The notes under the pieces were generated by a model that was given only the letters and a program-made list of their open reading frames with translations, was not told the origin of the DNA and ran no database searches. From Gammaproteobacteria bacterium (GTDB lineage: Bacteria > Pseudomonadota > Gammaproteobacteria > GCA-001735895): a stretch of 6,802 nt of DNA. The stretch covers positions 1 through 6,802 of the forward strand of contig JAOUJX010000228.1 of assembly GCA_029882955.1 (NCBI GenBank), in the 5' to 3' direction. Position 1 is the stretch's first letter. Each line of letters opens with the position of its first letter. Positions 1 through 6,428 of this stretch are shown one piece after another. The position numbers and the translations under genes are program-made.

Positions 1-1015
1 CTGGCGTCGGCAAACCAAATTCAGCCAGTCGGTTAAACGGCACCAGTTTAATATTTTGATTGTCGGAAATTTTTCCAGGCAAAGTACCCAATTCGATATT
101 GGCCACCGATATATCCAGACTAAAATGCGTAAACTGGTGCCTTAGTAAATTTTCGCTGACTGACATACATGAGGATTGGAGCGATAAATAATTTACCTGC
201 CATCCTGTTATTTCCTCAATGCTCCCTACCTCCGGTAAGCTCCATAAACCACCCCAGATACCAGTCGGTGGGCGACGCCACAATAAAATCTGGTTCTGGT
301 AGCGATATAACATCATCAATGTTTGCTTGATCGGCTTTGATTTTTTTGGTTTCTTTTCGGGGTATTGATCCTGCGTTTGCCGCTCGAAACTCAGGCAGTG
401 ACTGGTTAAGGGACATTGATCGCATTTGGGTTTTGACTTCAGACAGACAGTAGCACCTAAATCCATCATCGCCTGATTGTAATCATCCGTTTGACTTTCC
501 GGCGTATTGGTCCCGGCGAGTTGCCAGAGCTGCTTCATCGTCGCGGCCTGTCCATACCAGCCGGGCACCTGGTAGCAGCGTGCCAGCACACGTTTAACAT
601 TACCATCGAGGATAGGCCAACCCTGGCCACAGGCGAAGGTAAGAATCGCGCCAGCGGTGGAACGGCCAACACCCGGGAGGTTTAAAGCATCTTCCATTGA
701 AACTGGAAAATCGCCGCCGTGCTGATCACGCATTATTTGCGCCGCACGGTGCAGGTTTCTGGCACGGGCGTAATACCCCAACCCCTGCCAAAGTTGAAGC
801 ACTTCATCGATACCGGCATCGGCGAGGCTATTAATGGACGGAAAGCGATTTAGGAAACGCTGATAATAAGGAATGACTGTGGCGACCTGGGTCTGCTGCA
901 ACATAATTTCGGACAGCCAGACCCGATAAGCCGATTTATCTTCCTGCCAGGGCAGGTCGTGACGGCCATATAATTCGAACCAGCCGAGCAGCGTCTCGGC
1001 AAAATTACTATGCAT
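1..1015 (-). CDS. mutY: A/G-specific adenine DNA glycosylase MutY (3' end cut by the window edge)
   Basis: Removes adenine mispaired with 8-oxoguanine or guanine, starting base-excision repair that prevents G:C to T:A transversions; cytoplasmic. Reading the minus strand from ATG at 1015 gives 338 open codons to the edge. Visible landmarks: the helix around SEIMLQQTQV with catalytic Glu36; the helix-hairpin-helix LPGVGRSTAG (113-122); ILDGNVKRV with catalytic Asp137; and the [4Fe-4S] ligands Cys191, 198, 201 and 207 in the spacing C-x6-C-x2-C-x5-C. All sit one residue before the E. coli numbering. From about residue 225 follows the NUDIX-like domain that recognises 8-oxoG (WRRPPTGIWGGLWSLP, then HQFTHFSLDI). 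The last visible residues, GLPTP, resemble the usual end of MutY, so only about 10-15 residues are missing. The start lies 3 bases after the asmA-family stop with no clear Shine-Dalgarno, suggesting translational coupling. The family and the pairing with an AsmA gene are familiar in Gammaproteobacteria. Confidence 0.97.
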   Translation of the reverse strand, partial: MHSNFAETLLGWFELYGRHDLPWQEDKSAYRVWLSEIMLQQTQVATVIPYYQRFLNRFPSINSLADAGIDEVLQLWQGLGYYARARNLHRAAQIMRDQHGGDFPVSMEDALNLPGVGRSTAGAILTFACGQGWPILDGNVKRVLARCYQVPGWYGQAATMKQLWQLAGTNTPESQTDDYNQAMMDLGATVCLKSKPKCDQCPLTSHCLSFERQTQDQYPEKKPKKSKPIKQTLMMLYRYQNQILLWRRPPTGIWGGLWSLPEVGSIEEITGWQVNYLSLQSSCMSVSENLLRHQFTHFSLDISVANIELGTLPGKISDNQNIKLVPFNRLAEFGLPTP

Positions 1016-1018
1016 GGT

Positions 1019-3016
1019 TTAGTCGAACAGCTTATTCAGCTTATCCTTCACCTTGTCTTCCAGCTTTTTCTTTTCTGCCGCTTTTTTGGCTTCCAGCACC
1101 GCCTTCTGTTTTTCGATTTCTTTTTGCCTGGCAACTTCCAGTGCTGCTTTTTCTTCTGCGATTTGCGCCTCAAGCCTGGCTTTTTCCGCTGCGATTTTAG
1201 CCGCGCTTTGCGCCTTTAGCATTTCATCGAGTTGTACATCGATATCTGGATCAGTGAACGGTCCTTTAATGCGTACGGGAATCAACAAACCGCTCAGTTC
1301 GTCCTGGCTACCACCCTCCTGGCCGTCGAGTGTCTTCACCAGCTTCGCCTTTACCAGGTAATCGACGGTCTCGTTATTGAGATCGGCCTGGCCCTCACCA
1401 CCGACACGCAAAGCCGGTGCCTGTAGATCCAGGTCATTACTACTGAAGACACCGCTTTTAATTTTACCGGTGAGACTCAATGCAGAAAAATCTGTCTTTT
1501 GTACGTCCCCCTCGGGGGCTGGTTGACCTTTCAATTTAGCTTTGGCCTTATCGATCGAATAACGCAGATTAAATCCGTTGAGGGCACCATCGACAAAAGC
1601 CAGAGACATGCTGCCGTTACTATTTTTCTTTAACTGGCTAAGCCATTCCCCCTGAGTTGTGACACTAACGCCTGCGGTCATATTACCGCTAATTTGATCT
1701 TTGCCGGTAAAATCGGTGAGCAACTTACCCACCTGAACCTTTTGCAAATCTTTAATCACTTGATATTTCGGTAATTTGCCTTTTGCATCGATCTGGATCG
1801 CACCTTCGAAGCTGCCATCGTAAAGCTGCATTTTTAAAGGCTTTAAATCGACTACGCCGCCCTTTGCAGTCATACCAAGCTCAATCTGCTTCATCCAAAG
1901 GTTTAACAGCTTGAGTTTCGCAATCGTCAGACTACCATCGACTTCTAATGACCTTAATAACGCCATCGGCAATTTGATTTCAACATCTTCGGCGCTACCG
2001 GTTTTAACCGGCTCGGGTTCTGCAACCGCTTCCGCTTTCGGATCCGGCGGCGGTATACCCAGAAATTCATCGACATCGAGCGTATCGGCTTCGAGCTTGA
2101 ACAAGACCGAAGGTTGCGTGTAGTCGCGAACCTGAATCCTACCTTTCAGTAACAGATTATTCAGTCCTAGCTGCAGACCTTCGATATCGACCGCATTTTT
2201 GGCAGGATCGAGCGTGAGTCGCTGACTAGCCAAAGACAGATTCAGCGGATCGAAGGGCATCAGGCTGCCACCCGCATCGACCTTCAACGCCAGGTTAGAT
2301 AAGCGAAGTTCTCCACTTTCGAGCAGGTACTGAACATCAGAATCGAGATTGAGTTTTGCATCAATCTCGCTACCACTTTGCACCAAAACCTGCAGTTGCA
2401 AAGGAAAAGCCCCATCAGGAGTGATGCGGCCTGTGGTTAAATCAAGATCGTCTACCCGAAATTCCACACCAGCCTGGTCGTCCTTCCATAACAGGCTTGC
2501 ATTCTGGATATTCAGCCCACCAAAAGCACCCTGTAATTTTATAGTTTTCTCGCCCGCTTTCTCGCTCGACGGGGTCTCGGTTGAAGCCGTGCTTTTGCCT
2601 GATTTCACCAGGTCATCCCAATTCGTCACACCCTTCGAATTTTTCTGCAGGTTTACTTCCAGATCACTCAATAGCAACTGACTCACCTGGGGACTAAAAG
2701 CTATCAGCGAACCGACATCGACGCTAATACTCACCCGGTTGACCTTTACCATCGGCTGACTACCAAAACCGTTGGCATTGGATAAACTCAGGGCACCAAG
2801 CTTCATTCCCAAATCGGGATAGACGGTGAGACCTATATCGCCAAAAAACTGTAAATCGCGCCCGGTTTGCTGGTGTACCAGGTCACTCAAATCCTGTTTA
2901 TAGGCATTGGCATCGAAAGTGGCTACGAATATCGCCGTGATAGATACGACAAACACCACGACGACCAGCACAAGGTAGGCAAACAATTTAAAAATCTTTC
3001 TGAGGATTCCTGACAT
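1019..3016 (-). CDS. AsmA family protein, inner-membrane anchored, periplasmic
   Basis: A 665-residue AsmA-type protein. It has a short cytoplasmic N-terminus, a hydrophobic segment at about residues 9-33, then an AsmA N-terminal region containing TGRDLQFFGDIGLTVYPDLG and LSLSNANGFG. A Pro/Glu-rich linker lies near 320-345 (GIPPPDPKAEAVAEPEP). The C-terminal AsmA domain (about 400-595) includes FVDGALNGFNLRYSIDKAK and LIPVRIKGPFTDPDID. A highly charged Ala/Glu/Lys tail from about 599 to 660 is predicted to be a coiled coil and ends KLNKLFD. Relatives (AsmA, TamB, YhdP and others) are linked to outer-membrane biogenesis and are thought to form long beta-groove structures that move or handle phospholipids between membranes; the exact role of this member is unknown. 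ATG at 3016 is the natural start because the membrane anchor follows directly; a weak GGAT lies about 9 bases upstream. It is first in an apparent two-gene unit with mutY. The charged tail is common in this AsmA subgroup and is not a sign of damage. Confidence 0.92.
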   Translation of the reverse strand: MSGILRKIFKLFAYLVLVVVVFVVSITAIFVATFDANAYKQDLSDLVHQQTGRDLQFFGDIGLTVYPDLGMKLGALSLSNANGFGSQPMVKVNRVSISVDVGSLIAFSPQVSQLLLSDLEVNLQKNSKGVTNWDDLVKSGKSTASTETPSSEKAGEKTIKLQGAFGGLNIQNASLLWKDDQAGVEFRVDDLDLTTGRITPDGAFPLQLQVLVQSGSEIDAKLNLDSDVQYLLESGELRLSNLALKVDAGGSLMPFDPLNLSLASQRLTLDPAKNAVDIEGLQLGLNNLLLKGRIQVRDYTQPSVLFKLEADTLDVDEFLGIPPPDPKAEAVAEPEPVKTGSAEDVEIKLPMALLRSLEVDGSLTIAKLKLLNLWMKQIELGMTAKGGVVDLKPLKMQLYDGSFEGAIQIDAKGKLPKYQVIKDLQKVQVGKLLTDFTGKDQISGNMTAGVSVTTQGEWLSQLKKNSNGSMSLAFVDGALNGFNLRYSIDKAKAKLKGQPAPEGDVQKTDFSALSLTGKIKSGVFSSNDLDLQAPALRVGGEGQADLNNETVDYLVKAKLVKTLDGQEGGSQDELSGLLIPVRIKGPFTDPDIDVQLDEMLKAQSAAKIAAEKARLEAQIAEEKAALEVARQKEIEKQKAVLEAKKAAEKKKLEDKVKDKLNKLFD

Positions 3017-3037
3017 AATATTTAATCCATATATAAT
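3010..3037 (+). promoter_or_regulatory. Sigma-70-like promoter for the DUF2333 gene
   Basis: CTGACA at 3010-3015 matches the -35 consensus at 5 of 6 positions, and TATAAT at 3032-3037 is a perfect -10 box; the spacer is 16 bases. Transcription would begin near 3044, leaving a leader of about 33 bases before the ATG at 3077. The -35 box overlaps the start codon of the divergent asmA-family gene (3014-3016). Called by pattern only. Confidence 0.6.
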
Positions 3038-3076
3038 GAACGGAATGTGGCATGAAACCGGAATTGAATCAAGACG

Positions 3077-4129
3077 ATGAACGAAAAACTGATGGATTGG
3101 ATCGATGACCTGAAGGATCGATGGAATAAAAGCTCGCCGCAGTCCGAGTCATCTAAGGGCTGGCTATCGCTACCGGTCGTTCTCTTCATTCTTGTCATGC
3201 TAGCCATGGGGATTTACTGGAGTGATGAACCTGAAGCCTTTGATGTGGTCGAAGCGGCAACCGAAAGAGCACCTGAAACCCGGGCCAGAATTACAACCGG
3301 CAGCTACACTACCAGCGCTGTTATAACCGCGATGGAGACGCTGCTGAATAAACCCGGTGGTTACCTGAGTAATGACGTACTACCGCCGTCGATTTTTCTC
3401 GACAATATCCCCAACTGGGAATTCGGTGTGCTCGTACAGGTCCGCGATTTAACCCGGTCGATGCGAAACGACTATAGCCGCTCGCAATCACAGTCGACTG
3501 AAGACGTCGACCTCATTATTGCCGAACCCCAGTTCAACTTCGATAGCGGCTCGTGGATGTTGCCGGCGACAGAGACCGAATACCAGGATGGTATCGATGC
3601 GCTATACGGTTACCTCAATCGATTGCAAAACCCGGCTAACCCGGAAGCTCAGTTTTTTGCGCGCGCCGACAACCTCAAAGACTGGCTCAACCAGGTCGAG
3701 AAGCGGCTCGGCAGTCTTTCGCAACGCCTGAGTGCAAGCGTTGGTCAAACCCGTCTGAATACCGATCTGGCTGGTGATGCCGAAGCCGTGCAGTCCACCG
3801 AAACCAGTCAGCAGGTCGATGTCAAAACCCCCTGGAGTGAAATAGACGATATTTTCTACGAAACCCGCGGAGCCGCCTGGGCATTGATTCATTTCCTCAA
3901 AGCCGCTGAACACGACTTCGAATCCGTGTTAACCAAGAAAAACGCGTTAATCAGCCTGCGCCAGATCATTCGCGAACTTGAAGCCAGTCAGGAGACCCTG
4001 TGGAGCCCGATGATCATGAACGGCAGCGGCTTCGGCCTGTTTGCCAATCACTCACTGGTGATGGCGTCGTATATATCGCGGGCGAATGCAGCGGTGATTG
4101 ATTTGAGGAGTTTGTTGGAGCAGGGTTAG
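3077..4129 (+). CDS. DUF2333 family membrane protein, function unknown
   Basis: A 350-residue protein recognised as DUF2333 from its conserved block LLNKPGGYLSNDVLPPSIFL (about 89-108), then IPNWEFGVLVQVRDLTR (111-127) and SRSQSQSTED (134-143). The N-terminus is charged (Trp, Asp and Lys rich, residues 1-28), followed by one hydrophobic segment at about 30-47 and then a long soluble part. This fits a single-pass inner-membrane protein with a mainly periplasmic body (positive residues precede the segment; topology is inferred). No catalytic motif is visible and no function is established for the family. The C-terminal part (about 190-350) is helical in character. The start at 3077 has only a weak purine stretch (AAGA) upstream; the next in-frame ATG is codon 6 and would keep the membrane segment. 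It is transcribed away from the asmA-family/mutY pair. Sampled lines are 57-62% G+C, clearly richer than the gene that follows 11 bases later. Confidence 0.87.
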   Translation: MNEKLMDWIDDLKDRWNKSSPQSESSKGWLSLPVVLFILVMLAMGIYWSDEPEAFDVVEAATERAPETRARITTGSYTTSAVITAMETLLNKPGGYLSNDVLPPSIFLDNIPNWEFGVLVQVRDLTRSMRNDYSRSQSQSTEDVDLIIAEPQFNFDSGSWMLPATETEYQDGIDALYGYLNRLQNPANPEAQFFARADNLKDWLNQVEKRLGSLSQRLSASVGQTRLNTDLAGDAEAVQSTETSQQVDVKTPWSEIDDIFYETRGAAWALIHFLKAAEHDFESVLTKKNALISLRQIIRELEASQETLWSPMIMNGSGFGLFANHSLVMASYISRANAAVIDLRSLLEQG

Positions 4130-4140
4130 AGAGTGCCTGG

Positions 4141-4686
4141 ATGGAAATAACCGAGAAAATCTGGCTGGAATACCACAAAAAACTAGCCACCTTCATCAAA
4201 AGCAGAACCAACGAAGATGTTGCTGAAGATCTGTTACAGGAAGTATTTGTCAAAATACATAACAAGATCGACTCACTAAACGAAAACACAAGATTAGTCA
4301 GTTGGCTATTTCGGATCACTCGAAACACCATCATCGACCACTATCGATCAAAGCGCCCCACGGAAGAACTCCCTGAATGGGTTGAACAACTGGAATCTGA
4401 TGAAGATGATGTCATCACAAAAGAGTTGTCATTCTGTCTCAAACCGATGGTTAAGGAGTTACCCGACAAATACCGGAAGGCTATTCAGTTTTCAGATTTC
4501 GAAAACAAAACACAAAAAGAAGTTGCTCAATTGGAAGGTATCTCGTTGTCTGGCGCAAAATCCAGAGTTCAACGAGGCAGAGCATTACTTAAAAGTATGC
4601 TACATAATTGCTGTCAAATAGAGATCAATAAATACAACCAGTTAGTTTCCTATGAGAAGAAAAACAGGAACTGCAAATATTGCTAA
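4141..4686 (+). CDS. sigZ: ECF RNA polymerase sigma factor, SigZ type, with cysteine-rich tail
   Basis: A 181-residue sigma factor with only the two ECF domains. Region 2 spans about 8-71 (DLLQEVFVKIHNKID, then LVSWLFRITRNTIIDHYRSK), the part that binds core polymerase and the -10 element. Region 4 spans about 104-153, with a helix-turn-helix in KTQKEVAQLEGISLSGAKSR (123-142) that reads the -35 element. After region 4 comes a tail of about 28 residues with Cys157-Cys158 and Cys178-x2-Cys181 at the very end; Cys99 lies in the linker. The tail and overall sequence resemble proteins annotated SigZ; the ECF call is firm, the subgroup name less so. GAGAG at 4129-4133 is a plausible ribosome binding site, and an upstream in-frame stop at 4099 limits longer forms. 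G+C is about 39% by hand count, low for this window. No anti-sigma gene adjoins it; arsM follows after 80 bases and is its likely target. Control through the cysteines is inferred. Confidence 0.85.
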   Translation: MEITEKIWLEYHKKLATFIKSRTNEDVAEDLLQEVFVKIHNKIDSLNENTRLVSWLFRITRNTIIDHYRSKRPTEELPEWVEQLESDEDDVITKELSFCLKPMVKELPDKYRKAIQFSDFENKTQKEVAQLEGISLSGAKSRVQRGRALLKSMLHNCCQIEINKYNQLVSYEKKNRNCKYC

Positions 4687-4695
4687 TTCAAAAAA

Positions 4696-4725
4696 TTTGC
4701 GTCCTTTTTAAAGTCTCTCCGTCTA
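4696..4725 (+). promoter_or_regulatory. Candidate ECF-sigma promoter of arsM
   Basis: TTTGCGTCC at 4696-4704 resembles ECF -35 elements of the TGtAACC type, and CGTCTA at 4720-4725 matches the CGTC core common in ECF -10 elements. Counting the GTC at 4701-4703 as the position equivalent to AAC, the spacer is 16 bases, usual for this class. A run of T follows the -35 element. Transcription would start near 4730-4732, giving a leader of about 35 bases before arsM. The natural candidate to read it is the sigma factor encoded just upstream. This is a pattern match without experimental support. Confidence 0.5.
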
Positions 4726-4731
4726 TAGAGA
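4714..4731. repeat. Short inverted repeat over the arsM -10 region
   Basis: TCTCT at 4714-4718 pairs with AGAGA at 4727-4731, and the 8-base perfect palindrome TCTATAGA occupies 4722-4729. Both overlap the candidate -10 element and start region of arsM. They could be an operator or a weak hairpin, but are short enough to be chance. Confidence 0.3.
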
Positions 4732-4755
4732 TGAAATCACTTTTTACTTAGAAGC

Positions 4756-4759
4756 AGGA
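4756..4759 (+). promoter_or_regulatory. Shine-Dalgarno of arsM
   Basis: AGGA, followed by AA, ends 7 bases before the ATG at 4767. It is the clearest ribosome binding site in the window and fixes the arsM start. Confidence 0.75.
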
Positions 4760-4766
4760 AACGACC

Positions 4767-5570
4767 ATGACTCAAATAACAAACGACAATATCCGCAAGG
4801 CTGTGCGCGAGCAGTACGGCAAAGTAGCCGACTCCGACAGTTCAGGCTGCGGATGCTCTGTATCTTCCTGTTGCGAAGAGTCGAGCTCCGATGCAAAAAC
4901 CGTATCTGTTAACCTCGGCTATTCAAACACTGACACTGACCAAGTTCCCGACGGCGCAAATATGGGCCTGGGCTGTGGAAACCCCCAGACTATAGCCTCA
5001 TTAAAGACTGGAGAAACCGTCCTGGATTTAGGCAGTGGTGGTGGTTTTGACTGCTTCCTGGCTGCCCGAGAAGTTGGCGAATCAGGACGGGTTATAGGCG
5101 TAGATATGACACCAGAAATGGTCAGTAAAGCACGCAGGAACGCTGATAGCGCCGGTTACCAGAATGTCGAATTCCGCCTTGGTGAAATTGAGAACCTTCC
5201 AGTGGCCGATGCGGTAGTCGATGTCATTATATCCAATTGTGTTATCAACTTATCCCCAGAGAAATCAAAAGTATTCGAGGAATCATTTCGAGTACTAAAA
5301 CCCGGAGGACGACTGGCTATTTCGGATATCGTCGCCATAGCCCAACTGCCAGATAATTTAAAAGACGATATGGCCTTGCTTACCGGCTGCATGTCCGGTG
5401 CGTCGTCAATTATCGATATCGAAAATATGCTCAGGAAAGCAGGGTTTGAGACTATATCAGCTAAACCAAGGGATGAGAGCAAACAGTTTATCCAGTCCTG
5501 GACACCGGATGGGAAAATTGAAGATTACGTTGTTTCAGCGACGATAGAAGCAGTCAAACCAGCGCTTTAA
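4767..5570 (+). CDS. arsM: Arsenite S-adenosylmethionine methyltransferase ArsM
   Basis: Methylates trivalent arsenic with S-adenosylmethionine, using cysteine thiolates to hold the metalloid, and yields mono-, di- and volatile trimethylated arsenic; cytoplasmic. The 267-residue protein has the class I methyltransferase fold: motif I LDLGSGGGFDCFLAA (86-100), then VIGVDMTPEMV (109-119) and RVLKPGGRLAISDI (175-188). Arsenic-binding cysteines are Cys70 in GLGCGNP, Cys158 in ISNCVINLSP and Cys208 in TGCMSGA, corresponding to Cys72, 174 and 224 of the well-studied algal ArsM. The N-terminal cluster Cys28, 30, 35 and 36 can supply the fourth conserved cysteine (equivalent of Cys44). The start at 4767 has a strong AGGA site. 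The length is near that of bacterial ArsM. The candidate ECF promoter upstream suggests control by the neighbouring sigma factor rather than ArsR. No arsenosugar gene (arsS), arsenical efflux or arsenate reductase gene is visible here. Confidence 0.95.
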   Translation: MTQITNDNIRKAVREQYGKVADSDSSGCGCSVSSCCEESSSDAKTVSVNLGYSNTDTDQVPDGANMGLGCGNPQTIASLKTGETVLDLGSGGGFDCFLAAREVGESGRVIGVDMTPEMVSKARRNADSAGYQNVEFRLGEIENLPVADAVVDVIISNCVINLSPEKSKVFEESFRVLKPGGRLAISDIVAIAQLPDNLKDDMALLTGCMSGASSIIDIENMLRKAGFETISAKPRDESKQFIQSWTPDGKIEDYVVSATIEAVKPAL

Positions 5571-5660
5571 CAAGACCAATATAAAACAGATAGAGCCCGA
5601 CTAACCGCCAATATTGTCATAGTGCATTACAGTTCGCGATGACGCTAGTTAATAGCCTGC
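5571..5660. other. Convergent intergenic gap without a clear terminator
   Basis: This 90-base gap separates the converging arsM and SDR genes. I found no GC-rich hairpin followed by a T run in either direction. The best inverted repeat is GTCAT (5616-5620) with ATGAC (5639-5643), a 5-bp stem over an 18-base loop, too weak to call a terminator. Termination here may be factor-dependent. Confidence 0.5.
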
Positions 5661-6422
5661 TTACAACCGCAACCCACCATCCAGCTCAATAATCCGCCCA
5701 TTGACATAGTCATTGCCCAGAATATAAGCCACGGTATCGGCTAACTCATCGAGCTGCCCGGTGCGAGCTATAGGAATTGCACCCACAATACGGTCGTAAG
5801 CTTCGGGCTTCATTGAGGCCACCATTTCAGTTTCAAATACTCCGGGGGCTATAGCCGCGCAACGAATACCGTAGCGTGCCAGTTCCCTGGCCCAGGTAAC
5901 AGTAAGCGCTGCCACACCGGCTTTGGAAGCGGCATAATTTGACTGCCCGGCATTACCCGCGCGGCTGATACTGGATATATTGATAATCGCACCCTGCGAA
6001 CCACTTTCGATCATTTTTGTCGCGGCTGCCCGACCACAGAGAAAGACCCCGGTTAAATTAACATCGATGACCGACTGCCATTGCTCTAGAGAGAGCCTGT
6101 CGGTTACCACACCTTCCTTTGCTTTAACCAATAAACCATCACGTAAAATTCCGGCATTGTTGACCAGACCGGCAATACTACCGAGATCGGCTTCAATCGC
6201 AGAAAATAAATCATCCACCTGCTGTTCATCAGCGACATTTGCGACATAAGCCTTTACCTGACCTGCCCCTTGCTGGCATTCCTGCTCGGTCTGTTCGAGT
6301 GCTGCCTGATTGACATCGACCAGCGCAACATTCGCACCCTGTGCTGAAAGCGCAATGCCGATAGCTTTACCAAGTCCTTGCGCACCGCCAGTAATGACGA
6401 AGGTATTGTCTTTTATTTCCAC
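5661..6422 (-). CDS. Short-chain dehydrogenase/reductase, FabG-like
   Basis: A 253-residue classical SDR. The nucleotide-binding motif TGGAQGLG is at 11-18, NNAG at 88-91, structural Asn122 in DVNLTG, and the catalytic set is Ser150, Tyr163 and Lys167 (NYAASK). Asp36 at the end of strand 2 (ALVDVN) usually indicates preference for NAD(H) over NADP(H), unlike typical FabG. Compared with E. coli FabG there is an insertion of about 9 residues after NNAGILRDGLL (KAKEGVVTDRLS region, about 100-111), near the substrate pocket. The C-terminus ends normally in GRIIELDGGLRL. Substrate is not predictable; it may reduce a beta-ketoacyl thioester or oxidise an alcohol. The start must be GTG at 6422: an in-frame TAA lies immediately before it and the next Met is far downstream inside the fold. 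The gene begins 6 bases after the moaC stop, so the two are probably co-transcribed. Confidence 0.88.
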   Translation of the reverse strand: MEIKDNTFVITGGAQGLGKAIGIALSAQGANVALVDVNQAALEQTEQECQQGAGQVKAYVANVADEQQVDDLFSAIEADLGSIAGLVNNAGILRDGLLVKAKEGVVTDRLSLEQWQSVIDVNLTGVFLCGRAAATKMIESGSQGAIINISSISRAGNAGQSNYAASKAGVAALTVTWARELARYGIRCAAIAPGVFETEMVASMKPEAYDRIVGAIPIARTGQLDELADTVAYILGNDYVNGRIIELDGGLRL

Positions 6423-6428
6423 TTAGTT

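Noticed and set aside
216..425. A short minus-strand open frame ending in the same area as mutY.
   Set aside because: It is an out-of-frame reading of the mutY coding sequence, whose true frame is open from 1015 to the edge with all family motifs.
1053..1361. A long open frame on the plus strand opposite the AsmA-family tail (Ser/Phe/Ala rich).
   Set aside because: It is the antisense of the Ala/Glu/Lys coiled-coil codons; composition is biased, no ribosome site is seen, and the minus-strand gene is clearly real.
1225..2960. Many TCGA/ATCGAT occurrences in the AsmA-family gene.
   Set aside because: They mostly follow from the frequent GTC GAT and ATC GAT codon pairs in an Asp-rich protein; no regular spacing suggests a binding array.
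3030..3057. A minus-strand promoter for the asmA-family gene (ATGAAA at 3052-3057 read as TTTCAT, TATATA at 3030-3035, 16-base spacer).
   Set aside because: The -35 match is poor, and the predicted start would leave almost no leader before the ATG, so I do not list it.
3042..3064. Direct repeat CGGAAT twice in the divergent gap.
   Set aside because: Only six bases long and not placed symmetrically to either promoter; likely chance.
4014..4334. A minus-strand open frame of 106 codons over the DUF2333-sigma junction.
   Set aside because: It lies antisense to two well-supported genes, has no recognisable domain, and shows no promoter or ribosome site.
5616..5643. GTCAT/ATGAC inverted repeat as a bidirectional terminator.
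   Set aside because: A 5-bp stem with an 18-base loop and no adjacent T run is too weak.
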